A stretch of DNA of 64,000 nt, from positions 27,516,224 to 27,580,223 of the forward strand of contig JACDQD010000003.1 in NCBI GenBank assembly GCA_019843655.1, in the 5' to 3' direction. Numbering within the stretch: the stretch's first letter is position 1; the number at the start of each line of letters is the position of its first letter. The DNA comes from Lethocerus indicus (lineage: Eukaryota; Arthropoda; Insecta; Hemiptera; Belostomatidae). Below, piece after piece: positions 1-17,199 of the stretch. A program made the position numbers and the translations under genes. The notes beneath the pieces were generated by a model, which was not told the DNA's origin, searched no databases, and saw only the letters and a program-made list of their open reading frames with translations.

Positions 1-113
1 ATGTCCGAGTTTAATTGTTTTGTTATGAGGTTTTTCGATTCTCTACCATTTACATCCAAATTGGGGAAATACCGAATCAACGTGAATAAGTTCGATATGT
101 TTTTATAAAAGCT

Positions 114-121
114 GTGTTTGT
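114..121 (+). promoter_or_regulatory. TATA-like box upstream of a candidate TrxR first exon
   Basis: TATAAAAG stands 40 bases before an ATG (161-163) that is followed at once by a strong splice donor. A start site about 30 bases downstream would give a very short 5' UTR. The surrounding DNA is AT-rich, so a chance match is quite possible; no initiator or other core element is clear. Confidence 0.25.
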
Positions 122-160
122 GCTAATCTTAAAGTGTTTAAGATTCCTGGATATTTATAT

Positions 161-164
161 ATGG
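161..164 (+). CDS. candidate alternative first coding exon of thioredoxin reductase (ATGG)
   Basis: ATGG is followed directly by the consensus donor GTGAGT at 165-170. The first large TrxR exon has an acceptor-like site, a pyrimidine-rich stretch ending in TTACAG at 1492-1497, just inside the ATG used for the main model. Joining base 164 to base 1498 gives Met-Glu-Ser-Val-Thr-Tyr-Asp in frame with the FAD-binding domain, in place of Met-Ile-Thr-Glu-Ser. The intron would be about 1.3 kb. Animal TrxR genes are known to use alternative first exons to make cytosolic and mitochondrial forms; whether this one is used is inference from the fit of donor, acceptor and frame. Confidence 0.4.
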
Positions 165-1469
165 GTGAGTGGATATATATCTATGAAAATGTTCTGTTTA
201 TATTGAAGATATAATTTTAAAATTTACTGTACATAACGTGAAAAAGTTAAAAATAAAAATTTACAATTGAATTTATTAAATGTTTACAATTGATTCATGA
301 AAAGGGGTTTAAATTTTTCAACAAGAAAATATTTTCAAATCTCTTTGATTATATTGTTACCCTGTTTTGTTTTTGTTGCACACCTGTGATGGCACAAAAG
401 GTTTCAAGAAAGTAAGGGGGCAAAAGTCAGTTAGATTACTGATTTAACAACAGACAAATGTGTAACATTTTCAGTAATTTGTTCTAATAGTGTTTATGTC
501 CAATTAATAATTTCAGCCTTATTTCTGTTTCTCTTTTATTTTGAACAATGATATTGTGAATTAATTTTGAATAGTGTAATATATGAAAGAAGTGTAGTGT
601 GAAATAACTGTTAAACCTAGTGGGATCAATGAGTTCACCAACTTCCTTATTAAAAAAAAAGAAAAAGGAAAACAGTGAAGAGAATTATATTGTTAAAATA
701 ATATTTAGAGGTAGGAGGACTGTTTTTAATTAATTCATGTCTTGCTTAACAGTAAAGCTTACATTTTCATTTTTCTTTGTCATTTATCAGGCATTTTTAT
801 CCTCTTTGATGCATCAAACATAATTTGTTTTAATGTATTTATGCAGAATTACAATTATATTAATATCCTGAATATGTTGAAAATTCTTATTAAAATTACA
901 TTGTCATCATGGTGATGAATCTGTACATCTGTGTAATAGATGAAGGTTATTCATTCAAGCTTTATTTAATGCAACTTGAAATTTAATAATTGGATATTAT
1001 TTTTAGAAATACTATTAATTCTGTTCATAATCTTCAATTGAACATGAAACATTTATTGAAAACTCAACATGTAGCCCTTTTCATATTAGGTACATTGCAT
1101 AATTACTGTTACATAATAAGGATTAATTTATTACACTAACTTAAAAAATAAATTTCCCAGGTTCTATATCACAAAAAATAACATTTTCTTGTAATCAAAA
1201 TTGTATCCAATATTTATCTGCAAATATCATAGAATGTGCTTAACTTAAAGGTTATTAAATATTTTAGGCAATAAAAATAAATAGTAATAAAAGCCTTACT
1301 TTTTCATCTTCTTTTTGTATCATAATAATGATACCTTACATGGTTAGCACATTAATGTGCAGTCAGTTTATTTCGTAACAAAGTTGGTTAAATATGCCCA
1401 TCTTTGTGCTAGTAAGATAAAATACAGTTGTTTTAGTGCAAACTTTTGAAAACAGTTGTTTTACAGTAG

Positions 1470-6258
<4,789 letters not shown>

Positions 6259-6983
6259 TCTGTTAACTAATAGTTGAATATTGTTAAAAAATGCTACTTT
6301 GTCACACATGGGCTAATGGGACTTATTTTACTGTACAAAAAAAACACTCATTAGTTTCAAGCTATTCCCAAAGCACTCCTACAGTTTTTGAAAGTAGCTG
6401 GCTGTTCTCATTAAGTAAAGTGATAAACTATGTTCTTTTATAGAATCATTTTGATTACATTTCAGTGGTGTTTCATCCCCACCATGAAAATAAGACCTTC
6501 ATATGGAGAAATTGTTAATTATTTTAGCTCACATTTTTCAGTACTGTTTCATTGTTTGTTGTAGTGTTATAATTATTGGTGCAATGTACATAGAAGTGGT
6601 AACCAGCTCTGTTATTATTTAATTATGGGAAGTATTCCAAATGGCAACTGAATGCCAATTTATTCTCTATAAATTATGTAACATAATTTATTGCTTAGCA
6701 CTTGTATTGCCTCACTTTGTTCAGTATTTGAAAGTTCCATATATTTTTCTACTTAATGCATAACCATTTTAGCGTTGTACGCCTTGAAGGCATTCAAAAA
6801 TGAACTAAATATAAGTGTCTACTTTACATGACATAAATATGATGAACAAACCTGAACTTGTAGATATACTTTTTCCTCCTTTCTTACTATCTTTCTTAAT
6901 GAATATAATTTAAAAATGAAATGGAAATTTCTGCAGATTTGAAGATATCTTATATTTTTGAGAAAGTGATTATACTTAAGTTA

Positions 6984-6989
6984 AATAAA
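6984..6989 (+). terminator. poly(A) signal of thioredoxin reductase
   Basis: AATAAA lies about 725 bases after the TrxR stop codon and is followed by a GT-rich stretch (GTTTGGTGACATTGTATTG), the usual layout of a cleavage and polyadenylation site. The convergent PH-domain gene has its own signal about 100 bases further on, so the two 3' ends lie very close together. Confidence 0.6.
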
Positions 6990-7086
6990 ACATTAGTTTG
7001 GTGACATTGTATTGTTTAGCTTGTGATGTAGGGAACACATAGGCAAATGAAACTACAATAGGAAAATGAAAAAAATGTAATAAAAC

Positions 7087-7092
7087 TTTATT
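7087..7092 (-). terminator. poly(A) signal of the PH-domain gene
   Basis: TTTATT on the + strand is AATAAA on the - strand. It lies about 225 bases beyond the stop codon of the PH-domain gene, a normal 3' UTR length. Other AT-rich hexamers nearby could also serve. Confidence 0.5.
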
Positions 7093-7316
7093 GCATATAA
7101 AAACATAAAATTAGCCTTTACTCACAGGTAAATTAAATTAAATAACCATATCTTTATTCACATTAGTACGTTAAAAACTGAAATAATATATCACACTTTA
7201 CATTACTGAAAAATTGTATTCATAATTACACAGGCTAGTGTTTAAAATAAATGGTACATCTTTTTCTCAAGAAAAAACTGAATTGTGTATAAAATAAATA
7301 GTTTACTTATCTATGA

Positions 7317-7992
7317 CTAGCTATACAGCTTAAGATAACCTTTATGAAAAGGAATGCAATCTTCTCTGTTGTTGTTTAAAGTTGCATTTAACGAATCTTG
7401 ATACAAACTGTCTTGAGTGTAGGTTGTAGGCTCTATGGACAATGTATTTGTAGTCATAGCATATTTACTCCAACCATCATTGTGCATTTCTCCTTCATTG
7501 CTGAGGGACCAAGGATCACATTCAAGTGAGTCAGGAGCCATGGTTAGTCTTTCATAGTCATCCCTGGAAATTGAAAAAGGTTTCTTCAGATTGCTAAATA
7601 CAATTTTTCCTCATTGTGGTTATGTTAGCAATAATAAATATCACTGTGTAATAAGCTCTTGCATTTCTTTATGGGAAATGCAATTACTATGTAACTCAGT
7701 ATGGTATCTTTGGCAGAGGGGTGATATTTCTACACACCTGATTGAGACATAATGCTGACTGAGTGTTACCATACTAAAAATAAATGCTGTTTCATTTAAA
7801 TTAGCTATATCCTTGTAACATGACTGACAAAATAAACTTAATAGAATTTAAAAAATAAAAGTATACATTTAATAATAATTTAGAGTATACAGGATAGAAA
7901 TGAGGAGTACTGACACATATCAGTACTCAGACTTCCCACAATTTTCTGTAGGAGGACCACATTACTAATACAATACTAAAATATATTATTAA

Positions 7993-8046
<54 letters not shown>

Positions 8047-11000
8047 CACTCTACATCATAAAGAAAAATAATAATGGACACTCCTACTCCTGTTCTAGAG
8101 TATCACCATGAGATTTTCTTACAACACTAATTATCACTCAGTCCAATTGTTTAATGTAATTACAATTGAGCATCTTAAATACCTTATGTGGGGAGGATCT
8201 AAGGAATCCTCATAGTGGGAGAAGAAATGTGTGGCCGGTATTGTGTCAGTTGATGAGGATTCTTTCCTAAGTGTTGCCATTAGGGATGCATGTGGCCTAG
8301 GCACATCATAATCGGGATCACCATTCTCATCTTTCCTGCTTGATCCACTCTTGAATGGAAACAGGAATAACAATACAAATTTTATAAGGAATGCATTCAA
8401 CTGTATATACTCTTTGTTGTACAAGCAAACAATATATATTGGCAGTTTGATAAACAGGTTGTATATTGCTATTAAATCTATACCCTTGTTATTCTATATT
8501 CTGATTATTATTTAGCATTTTTAAATTAGTTCTGAATTTGATTTACTCACAATATAGCTGCGATCATCGGCAAAATAATGATAATTTTGCAGTGGAGCTC
8601 TGTTGAGTTCAGACAGCTTTGTCAACATGTCACTGAGATCACCGCTGATATTTTTATGCAAATCATTGACTTCTTCACGGAATAAAAATTTAAGACCACT
8701 GGAGTCATTATCAACAGCATCAGCATCATGAAGTAGAAAGTCCAAAGTGTTATTTCCTTTGTGCAGGCTATTTCTCAGTTTCTGAGGTAGAGCTGGAGGT
8801 TCTTCACCTACTGGTTTGTTATTGGTAGGTATATCGTGCCAAGGTGAAGGAGGCCTTTTCGAACTTGTTTTATGATGACGAGGCGGTAACTGTGGTGGTT
8901 CTGTATCACTTCCTGGAAATTAGGCAGTTGTAAAGGCTTATAATTTTTAACTAAATTAAACATAAGAGTAAAACTTTTTTCATAAAATATTTGCCTTCAG
9001 AAGTTAAATAAATAGCTAATTTTTATGGTAATTTGATGATTTATTAGTGATGTTTCAGTTTTAATGCAAAATAATCCAGGTAGAGACCACTATTTTGGGA
9101 ATTTCTATTCCTAATTTTACATTCCAACAGTTAACATATATTTTATCTTGTATATACAATTGTAATAAAAAAAGGTTAATGAATATTTAAAGAATATTAT
9201 TCTTAATATAGAATGTTATTCTATGTTTTACTGGATATATCCTGTAAAATTATCAATTTTCAAAATGTGTACCTGATGATATATTAACTTCATCATAATC
9301 TGGAGGTGGTTCAGGACGTGGTATTTCATAATTTCTGTGTAAATCTATCCCTGTGTAGTGGCCAATGTCTTCCTGAAAGTTCAATGAATGATTATTAAAT
9401 GTTATTAATTATAAATATGTTTCAATATCCAAATCTGGTTTTATATTTTATTAATTTTTTTAAAGTGTAAAATGTGACATTTACTTACAATATCTGAATT
9501 AGGTCCTTGCATTTCTGCCAGGGGATTTGGGTTGGTTGAAAAGCTTTCATCTTCTTCTTCCTCTTCATCCTCATCCCATTTTCTTTCTTTCTTCTTCCAC
9601 ATCTTTTTTAAAAAGCTCAGGGATCTTTTTTTAGGTGTGGAACCACTTTCCATGCCACTGTCATAGCTTTCTTTACTACTTTCTCGAGAGAATCTTCGCA
9701 GAAGTGAATTGGATCTCCGAGCTTTTGCAGGCTTTACGTTACTGCTTGACAATGACGTTTTCATAATTTCAGTATCTTTTAACATTTTAGCACGAAATTT
9801 ATTCAACTCTTCGGTAAACCTCGAAGTATCCTCCTTCTGTACAAAAGTTTCTTTAGGTTTATTCATAGTAATGGCATCACAACTTCCCGACTGTCTAAAT
9901 GAATGCTTCTTCACTGATAAATCGGTATCACTTTTTACATCTTTATTGTAAAACCTCATCATACTTGCTTCATTATGGAGCGCTGTCAATTTCATTCCTT
10001 TAATCCTGTAATCTTCCATTTTACGTTCATTGTGCGTCAACTTATAATCAGACCCTTTATCTTTCAGTTTATTTGAACTGAGCATAAGGGGGAGTCTTTT
10101 GTGCCTGAACACTGGTGAATTTTCACAACTAGTTTTGATTTTCTGCTCCGATCTGAACTCTTGCTGTATTTTCCCTCGCCTGCTCAGTATACGATCACTA
10201 TCAGAACGTTTGATTGTTTCCATGAGCTTTCTCTTTTGAGGCATCTCTTTAATTTCTGTTTCCATTTCTTTGACGGATTCATAAATGTTTTCCGAAAATC
10301 TTATAAAATCATTTTCAACACTAGCACTTCTGCGGAGTATTTCTGATTTTTCACTCTCATTTGAGGTTAACCTGAATTTTCCAGGAATGGATGTATCACT
10401 GACAGCAATCTTACTAAACTTCTTTGTCAGTTTGTCCAGCCCATTGTCGTTTGAGTTGTGCCTACCATCAGTATTCTCATGCCTGCAACTCGATGATGCA
10501 AACTCCTGACCCTGTGATTTACTTCTGTCAATATCGTTATCGTTTTCAATATTTTTTTCCGCATACTTGTTTGAACTGTGTTTTGAGCCATACATAAAAT
10601 TATCTTTATTATAGTTTTGACCATGAGAAGGGGTAAGACGTGCAGAAAGTGTGTTGGCCTGTCCAGTCATTTGTTGGCTACGTTCTGTCATGTTTTCGCT
10701 TCTTTCCAATACCTAAAAACGCATTCCCAGTTTTAATAAATTATTAATACAATAGCTAATATAAGAAAAAATAGATTATTTGATATGGTACCTACCCCAG
10801 TAGAATAACGGAAGTGGTGTACAGGTTTAGAACAGCACAGAGTGTGACTAGAATTTGGCAAACACATCGCGTCTATCAATGCTTGCAACCACACATCATG
10901 GTCCGGTCTGTTCAGTGCTCTCTGTTACAAAAAACAGAAAAATTAATGACTTCAATTTACTGTACTCAATTGGATAATTAAATGAAACAAACTGGTATTA

Positions 11001-12501
11001 GATATAATACTAACAAGGGAGACAGTGTTTGACCTTGTTGAAACTATTATTTCGTTGCTTTTCCCTGGCACAACGCTCGCTGCTAAACCTAAATTCACAG
11101 TTCCTCTGCAGGGAGACAAACTCAGATATTCTAACTGTGATTTGTAATAGAGCAGGAGTCTTCCCTCCAGAACAAACCATAATTTCTTCCACCGACAGAC
11201 AACACGCTGAAACAATAAAAAAGTACAATTCTGATTATTATAGTTATTTTATTGAAAATAACATCACACAATAAAATTGAATAAATAATATAAATGTGAA
11301 AAACAAAAATTATATTAGTATGAGTTGATGAAATAGTCTGTAATAAATAAAGATACAATAAACATTTCTAATATTGATAAAATATTGTTTTGTTTCATTT
11401 TAGTGAGAATTTCTACAAGGATGTCAATTAAAATGTTTACATTTAAATGAGGAATTAAAAAATAATAATAATATTAACAAGCATAAAATATTTTACTTTA
11501 TTAATTTTATTTAAGATGACACATGACAAATTAATGAACATTTTTACTTGAATAACTATTATTACTTGATAAAATAATAAAATTAATCATATTGTAAAAA
11601 TAATTACCTAAGTAATTAGAATTAAAAAATTAAACACATCAAATAAGGAGGCACACCCATTAGTAGTTCTAGTGGGGAACTGTTTAATATGAAACTATTA
11701 GCTATAGTATGGATACAGGTTTATAGATTCATGAATTTTTCATTCATTAAATATATAATGATGTGTTCACTTGAATATTTATTATGAATACAAGCATTAA
11801 AAATATAATGCAGTAATCTAGCTTGATAAGGAAATCATAAAACTATCATAGATTCAAAAAATACATGATAAGTCCTTAATATCTGTTAGATTAGTGAGTG
11901 GATGATTAGTTTACCAGTTTGTAAATTTCTGCAAACAAGCAACAAAATTAAAATCCTGCTCACAGCATTATAAAATTGACTTTTTATAAATTTATGAAAT
12001 AAGTCAAGAGCTAAGTTCAAAGTGGAACAAAGCACCTCGTTAAAAATGACAGCATATAAAAATCATTGAATAAACTTAAAAATTATTATTCGAGTAAAGC
12101 TGTCCTTAACATGAGTTTAAAAAAATATTTGTTTATATTACTAGTTGACAAATTAGAACAAGTGCAATTTCTAAAAAAATTCTATAAAAATGTTATTTTT
12201 TATTTTGTAAAAATGTAATTTGTACACATTAACTTTCTCCACTGAATATTAATAATCATTTTAATTTAAATGGAATAGATGTTTTAAATTAATTATACAA
12301 ATAAATTATAATAACCTGACTAAAACAGTTAATAACCGTATAATAAATTTTCAATTATATCTCAATGAAAACTGTCAGCACAAGCAAAACAACAAATATA
12401 AATAATTAAAATTAAATGATAATAATTCATACCATTTTACTTTTCTTCTCTAGATACCCAGCAACTTTGATGGTAGGCTTTCTGTCACTTGAGGAAATCA
12501 T
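7317..12501 (-). CDS. PH-domain docking-type protein, insect, 828 residues
   Basis: Eight coding exons on the - strand, in transcript order: 12501-12433, 11206-11015, 10921-10796, 10712-9489, 9372-9273, 8912-8551, 8349-8183, 7563-7317 (stop TAG). All introns are GT-AG and all phases agree. Residues about 12-108 form a PH domain: it opens KVAGYLEKK, then WKKLWFVLEGRLLLYY, and ends in a helix with the invariant Trp98 (VWLQALIDA). The 408-codon fourth exon is Ser/Lys/Glu-rich and probably disordered; near 499-518 a very basic stretch (KKMWKKKERK) meets an acidic run. The tail holds YEIP (552-555), PPPDY (559-563), QLPPR and YDVP (705-708), which fit Crk-type SH2, WW and SH3 binding. PH plus tyrosine and proline motifs suggests a membrane-recruited signalling scaffold of the Gab/Dok/IRS style; I do not recognise the orthologue. 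The start at 12501 is provisional, since the frame stays open to the acceptor at 12525. Confidence 0.85.
7998..8042. repeat. (AT)n microsatellite in an intron of the PH-domain gene
   Basis: Pure alternating AT for about 45 bases, inside the intron between the last two coding exons (7564-8182). Length is likely to vary between individuals. Confidence 0.95.
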
Positions 12502-13689
12502 GGTTAGCTTGTTGCTCACAGAGTACTAAAACATAAAAAATGAACAGACTTAAACCTTATAATGATTTAAGCAAGAAAGGTTTAAAATGTCCACTACTAA
12601 CACGATATTTTTTCCTCTTCATTCTCCTCAAATATTTTGAGAACATCTTGCACGAGTTCTCTCTAACTGTTTTCACTAACCCAGACTAGAATGTGCACTG
12701 TACTGAATGATAATCACAGCAGTACACAGGCAGAGGATGTGTGAAATGATAAAAGAGCAGGAAGTTTCTGCCCCTCAGGGAAGGCGTAATATGTCTTGAA
12801 CAATTATTGCTTACAGAGAACAAAAAAAGTGCTGTGTGTAGCATTAGCTTAACATTTTCTGCTGCTTTCTGCATTGGACTGAACCAAGTACAACAAGAAA
12901 TGTCATTGATCTGCCTGTTTACACTGATTGGGTGAAGTGAAAAATCAAGCTATACAACTCAAAGCATGCTGATATAAAATATAATTTTATGAAAATGAGT
13001 TAACCAAATACAAATACGAATATTTTCCTTTTTTATTTTGGCAAAAAGAAACACAAGATTGGCTCCTAAAGGATACTATTTCAATTTCTAAAATGGGACC
13101 TACCTTTTGAATGTTGTTATGGAGTATTCAAAAATGGTTAAATGTTCAAAATTGATAAAAAGGATAGTTGGATAGCATCCATTTCATCTAAAACTAAAAA
13201 GGAAATGGAACTTAAAATACTGCAACAATTTTTCCAAAAGTTAAATTACTTTTTATCTGATATCTTTCACCCTTTCTTAACACAAGCATTTTACTTCAAC
13301 ATTTCAGTTAATTGAATACCGTAAATATTTATCTACTGCCATTTAACTATAAATAGGCAGTACAGCTAAATTCAAACATTATGTTCAGGAGCACAATTCC
13401 TGGAACATAAGTATTAATCTATAATCAAATAGTCTAACATATCTTTGAGGACTAAAGTTTGCTACCATTACAATACAGCAGCAAAATATTAGTAACATAA
13501 TAATTTCTTCAAGTTAATAATGTAAACTGAAATATATTAGTATTTTTGGTTAGGAAAACTCCTTCTACTATATTCGTTCCTAGTTATTAACTAAAATGTA
13601 ACTGAAGGCATTTGTTTCTTACTTTACCACTAAAATACGTTCTGTTCCCCTGTAAGGAATTGAATCATGTATATATCATTCACTCTTAC

Positions 13690-13800
13690 CATCTTCTCGC
13701 ATTACTGAGAGGCACTCACGCTGGCCAGCTACCGATGAAACTTCACCCCTCCCCCCCCCCTTCTGCACGATCAGCGCACAGTTGCTATTTTAGATATTTA
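13690..13800 (-). other. candidate first exon of the PH-domain gene
   Basis: Read on the - strand, this CpG-containing stretch ends ...GAAGATG followed by the donor GTAAGAG (+ strand 13683-13689). Spliced to the acceptor at 12525, the final ATG (13692-13690) joins TAC TCT GTG AGC in frame, giving Met-Tyr-Ser-Val-Ser-Asn-Lys-Leu-Thr ahead of the Met at 12501. The exon would then carry only the start codon. A second ATG ten bases upstream is out of frame and would compete. The upper end is a guess; a poly(G) tract lies inside it at about 13746-13760. The exon might also be non-coding, with translation from 12501. Confidence 0.35.
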
Positions 13801-13861
13801 TTTATAACAGAATGTTTCTAATATACATATGTACCTCGCCATATTGCTGGAGTAATTCTAC

Positions 13862-13924
13862 AGACGTAGTCGATAGGGCGGTACCGGTCTAAAAGAAGAC
13901 CAAATAGGCGAGTGGAAACAGCAG
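13862..13924 (+). repeat. degraded relative of the family A 3' module
   Basis: GCGGTACCGGTCTAAAAGAAGACCAAAT-type sequence followed by GGCGAGTGGAAACAG matches, with gaps, the family A module seen at 19.8, 32.5 and 47.5 kb. ACCGGTCT is at 13883-13890 and the GGTC...GACC hairpin is kept. The CTGAAGA and GAAA core elements are lost, so no ribozyme activity is expected. Confidence 0.45.
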
Positions 13925-14164
13925 ACTGATAATACTCCACACATTCGGGAACCTGAATTCAACTAAATCGCCTAAGCTACTAAATATAAGCCAATTGAAA
14001 AAAACCACTAGCTGGCCTTAAGAGGTGTTTCCCCAGTAGTTGTGAATTCAATTCAATTTTTTTTTCACTCTTATTGTTACAACTGTAAAATTATACAACA
14101 AGCAACATTTATGAAGGCACTAGCTACAATAGTCAACAATTCGAGGAGAAACCCACTAGTTCCC

Positions 14165-14281
14165 CTTTTTATTATTATTTTTTATTGATTTATTTTATTT
14201 TTAATTTAATTTAATTTATTTATTTATTATTATATTTTATTTTTTATTTTATTTATTTAAACATTTTATTTAAACATTTAG
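14165..14281. repeat. AT-rich low-complexity tract
   Basis: Runs of TTTATT and TTTAATT with almost no C or G. It lies just beyond the change from the CpG-poor gene block to the CpG-richer intergenic block. No gene seen. Confidence 0.85.
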
Positions 14282-15125
14282 GTCGCGTGGCCACTTCCTT
14301 TTCAGGCGTCTTCAATTCAATTTCGACAGTTGAAATAGAAATCTCGTTATGGTGTATGTCGGTGTTGGAACTAGAAGGGAGACAAGCAGCATGGAGGGAG
14401 GCACTACGGTTGACTGGGCTTCTGTCGGCGGACGTCAAATTCCAACAACAATCGCCTATTTCCACATAAAGAGAGGTCCACTGTTAAAAACATGGTTTAA
14501 ACGCAACGTCCTGCCTATCCGAAGCTCCTGACTCCAGTATTTTAAATTACATTTTTCTTATCTCACCGAACAGTATTACTGTACAACGTAATTGGTTGTC
14601 GTAGTTCAATCAACTGAAATTTTCCATTAATTACACATTGAGATATTCTGTTTACTCACTTTTATTTTCTGTAACACCGGACACCTTACATCCCATAGTG
14701 TAAGTTCCTAGTGACTGTATGTAAGTACCAATCAATCGTGTACACTTGTGATTAATTTTCATTCAATCACTTTTAATCCCTACTGATCATCATAACAATA
14801 TTATTCTGTTTTCCATTGAATATTGTGTAGTTATTTGAGATTCACTTGTAACGAATTTAAATTATGAACTGAACGAAGACAATTTTCTGTCACTGATACA
14901 AAATCATATCCTCGCCCGTTTTAACTTGCAACCGGAACTGACCATTCCAGTCCGTCTCCACATCAATCAGTGTCAAGAAATAGGGGCGATAAGTGGTCAC
15001 ATTGTAATCATTTTTTTAAATAAAAGGAAGATATTAGTTCAGATCTATAACGTTGGAAAACATAGATAACTTTTGAAATATTATGTACATCCACTCAACA
15101 TACCATACATCAATCAGTTTTGAAC

Positions 15126-15698
15126 TTAAGTTGTGACTACCAAAATATCGGACATAATAGGGGATATAACTGGCATACACACGGAGAAACTAAAGAACCA
15201 CCCCCACCCAAAATCCGCTGGCCCCCACAAGCCAAATACCACCCAAGGAAAAATCAACATTACCTTAAAGCTCAGGGATTCTATAACACGAGGATGCAGC
15301 GTTGTTGAGCTGCGTACAGAAATAAAAATAGGTAACGTATAACGGATATAAAATGTCACAGTGATGAACTGTTCATCAGAGTCAAAGTCGACAATATTCT
15401 GCCAGTTGTACAGGTGTTGTTTATGTGTAAGAGTGCATCGTGTTTGTACTCGAGTGTCACCTACATGGCATCGGGTTCTTAGAGGCAATATTTTCCCATA
15501 AATTAAAACTTCGGTAAACTGTACAGTTTTTAGCCCAGTTAAGGCTCCAGAAACAGGATTCACGCACGCAATACAGTTAATGCGTCTGGACCCATACACC
15601 AGTGAACCTCCGATGTCTCCTGCGGCCGAGGGACAGATACAATTGGACGATTTTAAGAAAGAGATACCGTGACAAATTCGAAAACCGTTGGTCTCCAC
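15126..15698 (-). pseudogene. 190-codon open frame with a weak serine-protease-like motif
   Basis: One of the longest uninterrupted frames outside the two genes. Residues 28-34 read GDIGGSL, which resembles the GDSGGPL around the catalytic serine of trypsin-like proteases, with a cysteine-bearing stretch before it. The remaining residues do not follow the family: no clear WVLTAAHC-like or DIAL-like segments are seen, and the C-terminal half is hydrophobic and unlike a protease. It could be a very old fragment or a chance frame, and I lean to chance. Confidence 0.15.
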
Positions 15699-16631
15699 GA
15701 AGTGTGATATGTGTTTTTCTTAACATTGTGGCCTCCATTTGAGTATTCAAGATAATGGGGGCTCAGTAAGAAGGGGGTCTTCAACAAGTTAAAAGTTCAT
15801 GTAGCCCCTTCAAACGATGTACAGGATAATAGAATTAGAGGGACTATTACGCTATTATGTACAATACATAACAGGAACTGCGGGCAGGGCAGGTAAGTCG
15901 GTTGCCCCCGGTCATTGACTATTCGCCCAATTCAGAGCAGTTACACGGTCGGCCAGTTGGGACATGGGCATATCGAGGAAACCATTTTTGGTTCAGTTCA
16001 AGATTTAATATCTCTCTTCAAAGTTACACGCGGTGCCCACTAATGGGCTAGGCGGCCGGCACTTAACAACGAATCCTTTTATAATTTCCATATACGAAAT
16101 ATGAATAATGAGTACATTGCACTTATAATACAGCATTCTGTTCCTCCCTTGTTCCGGGCTTTTATGAGTCGTTTGTAAGCCGAAATATATAATATGAAAA
16201 TATTCGGCTTTTCATTGAAGGGATATTCGGCATAAGACCCTCTTGACGCGAGGTTGCAGCTACCGCATAGTATAATATAAAGATAACAGTAAGGGCGGTC
16301 ACTGGCTCAACGGGCACATAACCAGGGCCGTCCCGGTTTTTCCGGTAGGCTCGCGCCGCTAACTGTCCTGATTGATATCTCCCCACCTGCTGGAAATTCA
16401 AATATTTACTCACCGAACTTTCATTGCATCGACGATAAAGCTACGCCGCAGTCGGCCCGCCGACCACATAGAAATGGTCTAACATGAGTCACAAATTGCA
16501 CATTGGAACTGCATAATAGAAAAAGGAGATGGTAATAGACATTATTATTATAAATACTAAATATGTTAAGACCAATCCAACCAATGGAATTTCGTATTAG
16601 AAAATTTTTAAAAAATCATACACAACAAATT

Positions 16632-16838
16632 CTGATATTTAGAGATCATAGAGTATTATTGCCAACCTATCAGCCTAGAGTTAGGACTAAAAATACGACC
16701 GTGCCCCGGAAAATCGGAGCGGTTCAGGTAGAATTTGCAAAGGGAGGACAGAGGTCAATTAGAGGTCACAGAGTGATATTGCCGTCCTATCAGCGTGTAC
16801 TAAGCGTAGAAATACGAACGGGTCCGGGGCATAGCTGC
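16632..16838 (+). repeat. two-copy direct repeat, period 120 bp
   Basis: AGAGATCATAGAGTATTATT at 16641 and AGAGGTCACAGAGTGATATT at 16761 start two related stretches. Both continue through GCC..CCTATCAGC and AAATACGA to a CCCCGG/CCGGGG-type end. Spacing is exactly 120 bases and the copies are diverged by point changes. An open frame runs through both, but because 120 is a multiple of three this need not mean coding. It may be the remains of a satellite. Confidence 0.6.

Positions 16839-16839
<1 letters not shown>

Positions 16840-16877
<38 letters not shown>
16840..16877. repeat. (TA)n microsatellite
   Basis: About 19 TA dinucleotides directly after the second unit of the 120-bp direct repeat. 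Confidence 0.95.
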
Positions 16878-16881
<4 letters not shown>

Positions 16882-17199
16882 ATAGACGTAAATAAAATAT
16901 TAAAAATCTATTTCGTAATATAAATTTCAATGTCTCCTCGGTTTGTAATTTGCTAAAAGTGTACAATCCCTGTTCCATACTGTCACTTTTAATGACGCTG
17001 GAGAAAGGCGGGAGGGTTACTTTTTTCAGAGTTTCGTTTAATTGGAGTTAAGATCTTAAGAAGAAGAAAGTTAACATACTTGGAGTTAGTATAAGTATTA
17101 CAATATTTATGAGAAAAATTGAATTCAACATAATTAGAACTTTCAAGTTAGGAGTTAAACTTCGAATTAAAACTGTGCAGAGGGGGGGGGGGTCAGGCG

